From: OLB7 sp966250335
GTDB taxonomy: Bacteria > Bacteroidota > Ignavibacteria > OLB7
DNA length: 64,000 bases
Assembly: GCA_966250335.1 (NCBI GenBank)
Contig: CBINGZ010000011.1
Span: 66,495 to 130,494, forward strand
Reading direction: 5' to 3'
Position 1 is the stretch's first letter. Each line of letters opens with the position of its first letter. The notes beneath the pieces are model-generated. The model was not told the DNA's origin and made no database searches. It worked only from the letters and a program-made list of their open reading frames with translations. Position numbers and translations under genes: made by a program. Positions 8,622 to 16,786 of the stretch are shown here, one piece after another.

Positions 8622-9065
8622 TCAAGTGGAAATCGGTCGATCCCCCGCGCCCGGCTCGCCGATCACAAGCCGCACGAGCGCGGTCCGGCGTATCATCCCG
8701 GTCGCGATGATCCCCAGGGCGGCGCCGACCCCGTCGGCGATCCAGTCGTAGATGTCGGCGTGACGCCCCGGTACGAACGACTGGTGGATCTCGTCAAGTC
8801 CGCCGTAGATGAAGCAGAAGAGGAAGGCGGCGACCGCCTGCGCGGGGAAGCTCCGCTCCGGCATCAGCCAGCGGGTTGCGCGGAGCGCCAGAACCCCCAT
8901 CAGCGCGTAGGCGGCGGCGTGGGCCACCTTGTCTCCCCATTCGAAGACGAAATCCGGGGCGGGGGGCTCCCCCATCGCGCTCACGATGTAGATCGCGGCG
9001 CAGTAGGCGAGCACGGGGCCGACCCGCAGGATGGTCTCTCCGATTCTTCCGGTCTCTCTGGTCAT
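8622..9065 (-). CDS. VanZ-like family membrane protein
   Basis: This 147-aa integral membrane protein has four predicted helices. The VanZ-family signature DEIHQSFVPGRHADIYDWIAD is followed by a glycine-rich helix (GVGAALGIIATG). The family is broad; VanZ itself gives low-level teicoplanin resistance by an unclear mechanism, and most members are uncharacterised. The ATG overlaps the stop of the NAD(P)HX repair gene by 4 nt, which indicates translational coupling. Confidence 0.85.
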   Translation of the reverse strand: MTRETGRIGETILRVGPVLAYCAAIYIVSAMGEPPAPDFVFEWGDKVAHAAAYALMGVLALRATRWLMPERSFPAQAVAAFLFCFIYGGLDEIHQSFVPGRHADIYDWIADGVGAALGIIATGMIRRTALVRLVIGEPGAGDRPIST

Positions 9066-10618
9066 GCCGATGTCAGGCTCCGATAGGCTGCGGGAATGTG
9101 CGCTATGATATCCGTGGCGATCATCGACCGTACCGATCCGGCGGCAACCGCCAGATCCGCCGCGAGGCCGTGAAGGTAGACGGCGGCGAGCGCGGCGTTG
9201 AGAGCGGCATCGGGGGTCTTCCCGAGCTGGGCGAGAAGGGAGACGATCATGCCGGTCAGCACGTCGCCGGTTCCCCCCGTCGCCATGCCGGGGTTTCCGG
9301 TCGGGTTGATCCGGACGCGGCCGTCGGGGGAGGCGACGACGGTCGGCGCTCCCTTCAGCACCACGATCCCGTCGATCGTCCGGGCCGCATCGCGCGCGGC
9401 CGACAGCGGGTCGCTCGCAATGATCTCCTTCGTCGATCCCGTCAGCCGCGCCAGCTCGCCGTAATGCGGTGTGATCACCATGTCGCTCTTCCTCCCGGCA
9501 AGAGCTTCGGCGTTACCGGCATAGGCGTTCAGTCCGTCCGCGTCGAGCACGACGGGATCTGCCGTTCGGGCGATCAGGTCGCGGACGAAGCCGGCGGCGC
9601 CGGGGGCTCTGGAGAGTCCCGGTCCGATCGCCACGGCGTCGAACGAGTCGATCTCATCGCCCAGAGAGGCGAGCGCGTCGGCGGCGAACGCTCCTTCCTC
9701 TCCCGATACGAGATATCTCGTCATGATTTCGGGGGGGATCGCGCTCCCCCGGGCCGACTCCGGCAGCGCCAGCACGGTCAGACCGCAGCCGGTTCGCACC
9801 GCGGCGGTCGCCGTCATGAGGGCGGCGCCGGTCATCCCGCGCGAGCCGGCGCATACAAGTATCCTTCCACGATCATATTTGTGGCGGGTCCGGTCGACGG
9901 CGGGGAGGAGGGTCGAGATATCCTCGGCGTCGATCAGTCGGGTGGGAGCGTCGGCGTAGAGGTGGGGGGGTGTTCCGATCGGGATCACCGTGACGGTCCC
10001 CGCGTGATCGGGGCCGTCGTTCAGCAGCAGGCCGGGCTTCAGCGCCGCCATGGTCGCCGTGGCGGCGGCACGGACGGTGATCGTGCCGGCGACCCCGGTA
10101 TTGGAATCGAGACCGGTGGGGATGTCGATCGCGAGAACGGGGGCTGCCGTGTCGTTGATCCAGGCGGTCGCTTCCGCGTGCAGGCCACGCAGTTCTCCGC
10201 CGGCGCCGGTTCCCAGGATCGCGTCGACGACGGCATCGTAGCGACCGCGGCGTCCCGCCTCGATCTCCTCGTTGAATCTGCTCCACGATATCAGCGCCTC
10301 CGGCATGTACGCCGCCACAATCGCATGCTGGAGCGCCGCATCGCCGGTGAGTTCCGCTGCGGGGGCTATCAGCAGGCACTCCACGACGGCGCCGGCGGCG
10401 TGGGCATGGCGGGCGAGCGTAAGTCCGTCGCCGCCGTTGTTCCCCTTGCCGCAGACGACCGCGATACGGCGTCCCCGGAGCGAGCCGAGCATCCGTTCCA
10501 GGACCGTGCACGCGCCCGCCGCAGCATTCTCCATCAGGACGGGACCGGGGATCCCCAGGTCGGCGATCGCGCGCCGGTCGGCTTCCCGCATCTGCGCTGA
10601 GGTGAGAACCGGGGTCAT
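9062..10618 (-). CDS. nnr: Bifunctional NAD(P)HX epimerase / ADP-dependent dehydratase
   Basis: This 518-aa fusion repairs hydrated NAD(P)H. The N-terminal YjeF_N domain (about 1-215) has CGKGNNGGDGL and epimerises the R form of NAD(P)HX. The C-terminal ribokinase-like domain (about 235-510) has GNPGMATGGTGDVLTG, including the GTGD catalytic motif, and dehydrates the S form using ADP. The length matches the bacterial bifunctional enzyme. The start MTPVLTSAQMREADRRA is typical. The downstream VanZ-like gene overlaps by 4 nt. Confidence 0.95.
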   Translation of the reverse strand: MTPVLTSAQMREADRRAIADLGIPGPVLMENAAAGACTVLERMLGSLRGRRIAVVCGKGNNGGDGLTLARHAHAAGAVVECLLIAPAAELTGDAALQHAIVAAYMPEALISWSRFNEEIEAGRRGRYDAVVDAILGTGAGGELRGLHAEATAWINDTAAPVLAIDIPTGLDSNTGVAGTITVRAAATATMAALKPGLLLNDGPDHAGTVTVIPIGTPPHLYADAPTRLIDAEDISTLLPAVDRTRHKYDRGRILVCAGSRGMTGAALMTATAAVRTGCGLTVLALPESARGSAIPPEIMTRYLVSGEEGAFAADALASLGDEIDSFDAVAIGPGLSRAPGAAGFVRDLIARTADPVVLDADGLNAYAGNAEALAGRKSDMVITPHYGELARLTGSTKEIIASDPLSAARDAARTIDGIVVLKGAPTVVASPDGRVRINPTGNPGMATGGTGDVLTGMIVSLLAQLGKTPDAALNAALAAVYLHGLAADLAVAAGSVRSMIATDIIAHIPAAYRSLTSA

Positions 10619-10687
10619 GGGATGATCCTGCGGATGGGAATATGTTTCATTGTCTTACGATATTGTCCGGGTGGAGGAGGAAAGGGA

Positions 10688-11443
10688 TCATGCCGGGATG
10701 AAGGGAGCCATGTCGAACGTCGAGGCGCCCGTATCTCCCTGCGACATATCCTTCGCGACCGTCATCGCCGCGACCCGGGCCGCGCCCGAGGCGAGGAGAA
10801 CTTCGCCGCACATGTTGAGCGTCGCCCCCGTGGTGCAGACGTCGTCGCAGAGGATGAACGATCCGCCGTCGATCGCCCCGTTCCTTCCCGCGGCGAACGC
10901 GTCGCGGATGTTCGCCTTCCGTTCCGACGCCGTCAGCCGGGTCTGGCTCCGCGCATGGCGTCCGCGCAGCAGCAGGGAGGACTCCACCGGCAGCCCGAAG
11001 ACCTCGGCCACTCCCTTCGCCACCGCCTCCGCCTGATTGTATCCCCGTTCCCGTCTGCGCGCTCTGTGCTGCGGCACGGGGATCACCGCGTCGGCGTTCT
11101 CGAAGAGCCTGAACAGACTCATCGCCCCGCCGAGTTCTCGGCCCAGCTCGACGCCGAGATCACGGCAGCCTCGGTACTTCACCGCATGGATCAGCGCCTG
11201 CACGGGGCTTTCGCTTCTGAAGGCGTAGAGCGAGCCGATCGCCGCCAGCGCCAGCTCGTCGCCGCCGAAGGCGCCGGCCAGTTCCTGATAGATCTCTCTG
11301 GGAAACGGCGCCGGTTCCAGCGAGGCGCGGCACGCGGCGCAGTAGTGGCGCTCCGCGGCCGAAAGGGGTGCGTCGCACGAGGGACAGAGCGCGGGGGCGA
11401 TCAGATGGAGGAGATCACGGCCGAGGCGCGAATATATCGTCAT
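10688..11443 (-). CDS. comF: ComF family phosphoribosyltransferase-like protein
   Basis: This 251-aa protein has an N-terminal CPSC...YCAAC zinc-binding segment (about residues 19-37) and a C-terminal PRPP-type loop DDVCTTGAT, the two hallmarks of ComF/GntX. In competent bacteria ComF acts in the cytosol in the uptake and processing of transforming single-stranded DNA. Elsewhere the role is unclear. The start MTIYSRLGRDLLHL is supported by the zinc segment at the expected distance. It lies 69 bp downstream of the next minus gene's start region, so the two are loosely spaced. Confidence 0.9.
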   Translation of the reverse strand: MTIYSRLGRDLLHLIAPALCPSCDAPLSAAERHYCAACRASLEPAPFPREIYQELAGAFGGDELALAAIGSLYAFRSESPVQALIHAVKYRGCRDLGVELGRELGGAMSLFRLFENADAVIPVPQHRARRRERGYNQAEAVAKGVAEVFGLPVESSLLLRGRHARSQTRLTASERKANIRDAFAAGRNGAIDGGSFILCDDVCTTGATLNMCGEVLLASGAARVAAMTVAKDMSQGDTGASTFDMAPFIPA

Positions 11444-11482
11444 GGTTCATTTCCGGTGGTGGTGGTTCGGATGCCGCGGGGC

Positions 11483-11510
11483 GCTCCGGCGGGGATGATC
11501 CCGCCGGAGC
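11483..11510. terminator. Hairpin downstream of the PsbP-like lipoprotein gene
   Basis: An 11-bp perfect stem (GCTCCGGCGGG/CCCGCCGGAGC) has a 6-nt loop. It sits 57 bp beyond the stop of the lipoprotein gene. No U-tract follows, so it may be a weak or factor-assisted terminator. Confidence 0.5.
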
Positions 11511-11566
11511 ATCTCCGCGATCGTATTCCGGAAACGAATGGAGCGGGCGTCTATTTGACGCGTCGG

Positions 11567-12616
11567 TTACTTCAGCGAGATCGAGGAGATCATCTTCTCG
11601 AACGCCGGCTGATAGAGTTCCGTCTGCGGCTGGAACCAGTTCACCGTGATCCGATAGAGATTGCTCCCCTTCATCACGAAGTACGCGCGGCTGGAGACGT
11701 CGCGCGCGCCGCTGTAGTTGAAGACGTAGCCCTTCTGCCCGCCGATCGTCGCCGAGCCCGGGGCGCGTCCGCCGTAGTTCTTCTTGGTCTCGTTCACGAT
11801 CTTGTCGAGCTCGACCCCCTTCGGGTCCAGCACGTCGATCTGCACGTAGGAGTCGATACGGGTGCCGATGAATCGCATCGAGCTCTTCGCGCCGGAAGCG
11901 CCCGCGCTGGTGGCGTTGAAGTTCGCCGGGTAGCTCACGCTGTAGCCCTGGCCGCTGTGCGACTTCGTCTCGGCGGCGGGGGGATCGACGACGATCGAAT
12001 CGCGGACGACGCCGCCGGTCGTGTCGCCGGTCGGGACCGGAGCGGCGGCGACGGCTCCGGGACGGAACGACGCGCGCGCGGAGTCGAACACCGTCTTGTA
12101 GTCGGCGAAGTTGCCGATCACGCCGGTCTCCAGCACGGTGATCACATTACCGTTGACCACGTAGAGCCGCTCCGCCGTGAAGTTCGTCTCCTCCACCGGG
12201 AAGGTGTAGGAGAGCTTCTTGGCGGCCGCCCCGTTGACCTGGATATCCTCCGGACCCTTGACGATCCCTGGGTCCTCGAACCTGTTGTTCTTGAACTCGC
12301 TGATCGCGCTGTCGAGCGCCGACTCCCCTCCCATGAACGCCTCGATCTGGATCTTCGCTCCCGTCTCGCCGTTCGGCGTATATCGCATGAAGCCGTCGTA
12401 CACCTGCGAGCTGGAGAGGAAGAGGGCGCTGGTTCCCTGCTGCGCGGGGGAGGCGGCCCACTCCTTCGGATAGCGCACGGCGAAGCCCAGCAGCGGGTCC
12501 ACATACTCGGTGTACCCGGTAACGGTCACAGGCTTCGACTCGTTGCTGTCGCCGCACCCGACCACGGCGACCGACAGGGCGGCGACGGGTAGAAGAATCG
12601 GGACGAATCGTTTCAT
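11567..12616 (-). CDS. Lipoprotein with two PsbP-like modules
   Basis: This 349-aa protein has a lipobox VAVVGC with the lipidated cysteine at residue 21, so it is membrane anchored in the periplasm or outer membrane. Two similar modules follow. The first starts DPLLGFAVRYPKEW and the second GYSVSYPANF; such 'G(F/Y)..(R/S)YP..W/F' openings are typical of PsbP/DUF1795-type folds. Between them is a Pro/Ala/Asp-rich linker (about 190-215). Function is unknown; bacterial relatives are often stress- or surface-associated. It is followed by corA 90 bp upstream on the same strand. Confidence 0.7.
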   Translation of the reverse strand: MKRFVPILLPVAALSVAVVGCGDSNESKPVTVTGYTEYVDPLLGFAVRYPKEWAASPAQQGTSALFLSSSQVYDGFMRYTPNGETGAKIQIEAFMGGESALDSAISEFKNNRFEDPGIVKGPEDIQVNGAAAKKLSYTFPVEETNFTAERLYVVNGNVITVLETGVIGNFADYKTVFDSARASFRPGAVAAAPVPTGDTTGGVVRDSIVVDPPAAETKSHSGQGYSVSYPANFNATSAGASGAKSSMRFIGTRIDSYVQIDVLDPKGVELDKIVNETKKNYGGRAPGSATIGGQKGYVFNYSGARDVSSRAYFVMKGSNLYRITVNWFQPQTELYQPAFEKMISSISLK

Positions 12617-12706
12617 AAGGCGTTCAACTCCACGGATGGTTCCTGTATTGTGCGACGCGGCGCGGCGGCCGTGCCCTTGCTCCCGCGAAACTACAACCTC
12701 CCCGCC

Positions 12707-13783
12707 TTACAGCCACTTCTTTTTCCTGAAAAACATGAACATCGCAATAGCCGTGAAGATCATCAGGCCCCATGCGATAAGATATCCGTACTTCCAGTGA
12801 AGCTCCGGCATGATGTCGAAGTTCATCCCGTACACCCCCGCGATGAAGGTGAGGGGGAGGAAGAAGGTGGAGAAGAGGGTGAGAACCTTCATGATCTCGT
12901 TCAACCTGTTGGAGCCCATCGAGAGATGGGCGTCCAGAAGGCTGGTCGTGATATCGCGATACGATTCGATCAGCTCGTACGCCCGCACCAGATGGTCGAG
13001 GACGTTCCGGTAGTAGGCGATCTCCGCCTCCGTGATCAGCTCGAACTCGTGCCGCGCCAGCCTGAAGACCATCTCCCGCTGATAACTCGTGATGCGACGC
13101 AGTCTGAAGAGCATCCGCTTGGTGGAGAGTATCCCGGGGAGGGTCTTCGGGGAATAGGCGCGGAACACCGTATCCTCCAGCGCGTCGATGTTGGTGTCGA
13201 ACATATCGAGCAGCACCGAATACCTGTCGACCATGTTGTCCAGGATCAGGTGGTAGATGTAGTCCGGTCCCCTGCGGATCGTATGCGGATTCCTGTAGCA
13301 GAGGGAGAGGACCTGCTCGATCTCGCCGGCGGGCTCGTAGTGGTGCGTTACGATATAGTTCGCGCCGATGAAGGTGTTGAGCTGCCGGGTCCGCACTTCG
13401 GTGATGACCCGCGGCTCGTCGTCGTCGTGCCCCTTCTTCCGCTTCCTGTGCTTCACATGTTCGATCTCGGGAGCGGGGGAGCTCGTCACCTCGATCGGGT
13501 TGATGATGCAGAAGAGGTAGGCGCCGTAATCCTCCACCTTCGGCAGGTGGTCCCCATGCTTCGGGGAGACCCGTTCACGCTGGCAGTCGAGGATCGCAAG
13601 ATGATGGAAGTTGAAGATCTCGCTCAGGATGATCTGCTCCTCCTCCGGTGTCGGGCCGTCCATGTCGACCCAGATCAGCAGCTCGGGTCCGCCGGGGGAG
13701 GCCCCCGCCGAGATCTGCCGGAGTTCATCGATCGTGATGCGACGTACCGACGTTGCGTTGTCGGAGACCTGTATCGTTGTCAT
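12707..13783 (-). CDS. corA: CorA-type magnesium/cobalt channel
   Basis: This 358-aa protein has the CorA architecture: a soluble N-terminal domain, a long charged helix region, and two C-terminal transmembrane helices. The signature YGMNF follows the first helix (FFLPLTFIAGVYGMNF), and the chain ends in basic residues (FRKKKWL) on the cytoplasmic side. CorA forms a pentameric inner-membrane channel for Mg2+ and, in some cases, Co2+. A basic and acidic insertion (KHRKRKKGHDDDEP) lies in the soluble domain. Its start overlaps the stop of the recombinase gene by 4 nt. Confidence 0.93.
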   Translation of the reverse strand: MTTIQVSDNATSVRRITIDELRQISAGASPGGPELLIWVDMDGPTPEEEQIILSEIFNFHHLAILDCQRERVSPKHGDHLPKVEDYGAYLFCIINPIEVTSSPAPEIEHVKHRKRKKGHDDDEPRVITEVRTRQLNTFIGANYIVTHHYEPAGEIEQVLSLCYRNPHTIRRGPDYIYHLILDNMVDRYSVLLDMFDTNIDALEDTVFRAYSPKTLPGILSTKRMLFRLRRITSYQREMVFRLARHEFELITEAEIAYYRNVLDHLVRAYELIESYRDITTSLLDAHLSMGSNRLNEIMKVLTLFSTFFLPLTFIAGVYGMNFDIMPELHWKYGYLIAWGLMIFTAIAMFMFFRKKKWL

Positions 13784-14745
13784 TCTTCAGGGGGAAGATC
13801 GAGCGATTCCGAAGCCGCCTCCCGGCCCACCCGGCCGCGAAGCTTGAAATAGAGCTGGGCGGTGGGGCGCCATTCGATCCGCATTCTCTTCATCACCTCG
13901 TCCACCGTGGCGCCGGCGTCGACCATCATCAGCCCCGCGGTGTGGCGGAGCGAAAAGGGAGTGAGCCGCCGGTCGCGATCCTGCTTGACGCCGCTGGCCC
14001 GCAGCCACCGGTTGACCGCTTCACGCATCCCGCGCGAGGTCATCCGCCGACCGTGCGTCCTGTTGCTCATGCTGACGAAGAGGGGGGCGGCCGGGTCGAT
14101 CTCCCCCCCCTGGAACCGGCGGGAGATGTAGTCGTCGATCGCCGCCCGCGTCTCCGGGGGGACCGACACGGCCTCATCCTTCAATCGTCGCCCCTTTCCC
14201 TGCACGTTGATCACGGCTCCCGCCGCCGCGTTGTTTCTCATATCTCCGATATCGGCCAGGAGGCATTCATGCTCCGAGAGGGCGCATCCCAGCATCAGCC
14301 GTATCAGGGCGTTGTCGCGCGCTCCCTGAAGGCTCTCGGTCTCGATCGCCGCCAGGAGGGCGTCGACCTCCTCGTAGGTCAGGAATGTCCTGGAATGCCG
14401 CGAGGGACGCCGTCCCCCCACGACCCGCTTGGCCGGGTTCACCGAGAGGACGCCGATATCGATCAGATACTGGCAGAACCTGCGCAGCGCCGTCATGTAG
14501 GTGGCGATTGAAACGTTCTGGAGTCCTTTCCGTTCCGACAGGTGGCGTTTGTACCGCTCCACGTCGCGGACCCGGAAGCGGAAGCGCTTATCGACCGGAA
14601 ACCACTTGATGAAGTCACGCAGGGCGCGTTGATACGTTCCCCGCGTCTCCGGGCTCTTCCTCTCGCATTCCTTGAGGAATCCTTCGTAGTGATCGACCAG
14701 TTCTTTAAGCGTGAGCTGCAGCGGTTGTATCGACTCTTCGATCAT
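13780..14745 (-). CDS. XerC/D-like tyrosine recombinase lacking several catalytic residues
   Basis: Starting at 14745 the product is 321 aa, close to XerC/XerD. It has a SAM-like core-binding domain (about 10-100) and a catalytic domain (about 118-305). Aligned by hand to XerD, Arg-I is Ser157, the first catalytic His is Phe264, and the second is Ile290 (a Trp is at 292). Retained are Lys184, Arg267 and the nucleophile Tyr299, which sits exactly 32 residues after Arg267 as in XerD. So the fold is kept but the active site is degraded. A GTG start at 14820 would add 25 residues. The stop overlaps corA's ATG by 4 nt. Confidence 0.8.
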   Translation of the reverse strand: MIEESIQPLQLTLKELVDHYEGFLKECERKSPETRGTYQRALRDFIKWFPVDKRFRFRVRDVERYKRHLSERKGLQNVSIATYMTALRRFCQYLIDIGVLSVNPAKRVVGGRRPSRHSRTFLTYEEVDALLAAIETESLQGARDNALIRLMLGCALSEHECLLADIGDMRNNAAAGAVINVQGKGRRLKDEAVSVPPETRAAIDDYISRRFQGGEIDPAAPLFVSMSNRTHGRRMTSRGMREAVNRWLRASGVKQDRDRRLTPFSLRHTAGLMMVDAGATVDEVMKRMRIEWRPTAQLYFKLRGRVGREAASESLDLPPEE

Positions 14746-14909
14746 CTGTGCGCGAGTTCGTATGGTCCCGGGAGGTTCGTGCGGCGAGCGCGAAAGTACG
14801 ACGCCGGACCCTCTCCGCACAACCGCGCGCCGCGATCCGCGTCCATGAACCGAAAGAGTATCGGAAAGGGGATTGGGGCGGGCCCGAATTGTAGTTATTT
14901 TCGTCGAAA

Positions 14910-15386
14910 ATGGCCGGATACAAAGGACATATCTCCGCGGGCATCATCTTCGCCTCTCTTCTGCTGGTCGGGATGAGCTACACGTCGCTGGCCGAGGCGA
15001 TGCCGCTGACCGAACGGCTGCTGAAGAGCCTCGTCATCATCTGGCTGGCGGTCCTCTTCGCCCTTTTTCCCGATATCGACATCAAGAGCAAGGGGCAGGC
15101 GCTCTTCTACCGTCTCTTCTTTCTCCTGGATCTCTTTCTGCTGGTTCAGGGGATGTACGTGCAGGCGGCGCTCCTCGGCTTTCTGGCGCTGCTGCCGATC
15201 CTCAGCAGGCATCGCGGGTGGACCCATACCTACTGGGCGATGCTCCTGATCCCCGCTCCGATCCTGATCGGCCCGATGTACCTGGCCGGGACGCCGACCC
15301 TGGATGGGCTGCCGTATTATCTTGGGGCCGTCGCGGGGTATTTCAGTCATCTTGTGGCCGATGGAATGATCCTCGGCCGGCGGTGA
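14910..15386 (+). CDS. YdjM-like membrane-bound metal-dependent hydrolase family protein
   Basis: This 158-aa protein has four or five hydrophobic segments and the family's scattered metal ligands: GH in YKGHISAG (about 7), the acidic pair FPDIDIKSK (about 53-61), HRGWTHT (about 97-103) and GYFSHLVAD (about 143-151). These match the YdjM/DUF457 group of inner-membrane proteins predicted to be Zn-dependent hydrolases; some members respond to DNA damage, but no substrate is established. It is transcribed divergently from the recombinase and stands alone. A short GC-rich hairpin region (15440-15500) follows it. Confidence 0.8.
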   Translation: MAGYKGHISAGIIFASLLLVGMSYTSLAEAMPLTERLLKSLVIIWLAVLFALFPDIDIKSKGQALFYRLFFLLDLFLLVQGMYVQAALLGFLALLPILSRHRGWTHTYWAMLLIPAPILIGPMYLAGTPTLDGLPYYLGAVAGYFSHLVADGMILGRR

Positions 15387-15600
15387 CCGGCGCGCGGGAA
15401 ATCATGAATCGGGATAAACTAGGGCCCGACGTCGCGCGTCGTTGTTATGTGCCCGAACGATCGGGCCCGAGCCGCCGAGGAAACGCCTCCGGCGGTCATC
15501 GTGTTATGAAACGGCGGGCGGCCGGTCGATGAATCGCGCATCGGCGAAGGGAAGGATGAACAGTTCGGGAACCGCAGTACAACGATAGGAATCAACGATA

Positions 15601-15735
15601 ATGGATCTGGCTCTTGTTCTTGCAGCGCTGCTGCTGTTTCTTCCTCCGTTTGTTCTTCGTCGGCGCGCCGAGCGGTCCGTGCGGCCGATCCGCGTCCGCG
15701 CGGAGTACAGGCGGTTTCGCCGGAGTCGCGACTAA
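15601..15735 (+). CDS. 44-aa small membrane peptide immediately upstream of recO
   Basis: This short frame reads MDLALVLAALLLFLPPFVL and continues as a strongly arginine-rich tail ending RFRRSRD. That is one hydrophobic helix followed by a basic cytoplasmic segment. An AGGA lies 10 nt before the ATG. Its TAA is directly followed, with no gap, by the GTG start of recO, which points to translational coupling. No family is recognised; it could also be a leader peptide for recO. Confidence 0.5.
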   Translation: MDLALVLAALLLFLPPFVLRRRAERSVRPIRVRAEYRRFRRSRD

Positions 15736-16515
15736 GTGATCCTCCAGTCGGACGTCGTCGTCCTGCATACACGGCGCTTTCGCGAATCGAGCATGATCGT
15801 CACCATCTTCTCCCGTGATCGGGGGAAGCTGACGGTGATCGCGCGCGGCGTCCTGCAACCGAAAAGCAAATATCGCGCCGTGATTCATCCCATGGCCCAT
15901 CTCTCCACCGTGATCTACTGGAAGGAGGGGAGGGAGCTTCAGAACCTTTCCGACGCCGAGCCGGTGGAGCGGTTTCCCCGCCTGATGGGGAGTCTGGAGG
16001 GGATGTCGGCGGCCCTCGGGATGCTGGAGCTGGTGCATGCGGTGACGCAGGCGGAGGACGCGAACGCCGGGATCTTCGACGCGCTCGTCGAATCTCTCAG
16101 GGCGATGGAACGGGAATCGGCCTCGGAGGCCGCCGTCTCTCTCTGGTTCACGATCCGGCTTGCGTCGCTCCTCGGCTACGCGATCCGTACCGATGAGTGC
16201 GGGGTATGCGAGGAACGGTTCATCCTTGAGCCCGCCCCGATCCCTTTCAGTCTCGCGATCGGCGCCCCCCTCTGCGCGGAGCACAGAGATGCCGTGGCCT
16301 ACAGGATGCTCTCGCCGGAGGCGTTCGACCTTCTGGCGACCCTCCGTACCGCCGATGTCGAGGCGGCCTCGCGGATGACCCCGTCGGTCGGGGCTGCCGT
16401 CGAGCTGCAGGATACGATGGCGTCGTTCATCCGCTATCATGTCGAGGGGCTGCGGAAGCTCAAGGTCGGTCTGGTCGCCGCCAAGGTTCTCAGCGAGCCG
16501 ACGACCGGCGCCTGA
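15736..16515 (+). CDS. recO: DNA repair protein RecO
   Basis: This 259-aa protein starts with GTG and opens MILQSDVVVLHTRRFRESS, the RecO N-terminal OB-fold pattern (residues 1-80). A helical C-terminal domain with a CGVCEE zinc-binding half-site (about 155-160) and a later C..H (PLCAEHRD) completes the family. RecO, with RecR, loads RecA onto SSB-coated DNA in the RecFOR gap-repair pathway. It follows the 44-aa frame without any spacing. ssb is also in this window (47053). Confidence 0.92.
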   Translation: MILQSDVVVLHTRRFRESSMIVTIFSRDRGKLTVIARGVLQPKSKYRAVIHPMAHLSTVIYWKEGRELQNLSDAEPVERFPRLMGSLEGMSAALGMLELVHAVTQAEDANAGIFDALVESLRAMERESASEAAVSLWFTIRLASLLGYAIRTDECGVCEERFILEPAPIPFSLAIGAPLCAEHRDAVAYRMLSPEAFDLLATLRTADVEAASRMTPSVGAAVELQDTMASFIRYHVEGLRKLKVGLVAAKVLSEPTTGA

Positions 16516-16786
16516 GGGAAGCTTCCCGGGCCTTGTGAAACAACCGAAGTTTCGGTCCCGTACCGGCGCCCCGGTACGATGCTGGAATCGCCGATGTGAA
16601 GGAATGCAACCGATCGGAAGAGCAGGGAACGGATGGCGAACAACCGAGTCTAACGCAGAAGAACGTAAAGGTCGTCACCCTGGCCGATCGAGAGGAACCA
16701 CACACCGGCCGTTATATCCCAGGTACCGAAGTAATATCGTAGAGCGTTATTCCATGTCAATAGGAAGGAAGAAGGAGGAACGAGAA

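Noticed and set aside
8876..10600. Long antisense frame of 574 codons on the plus strand
   Set aside because: It is the shadow of the NAD(P)HX repair gene; it is Arg-, Gly- and Asp-rich and has no domain pattern. Similar shadows at 10622-12592, 31310-33529, 50754-52802 and 52963-56490 were dropped for the same reason.
16439..16786. Upstream in-frame extension of the DegQ gene
   Set aside because: It would overlap recO and has no signal peptide; the strong Shine-Dalgarno before 16787 decides the start.
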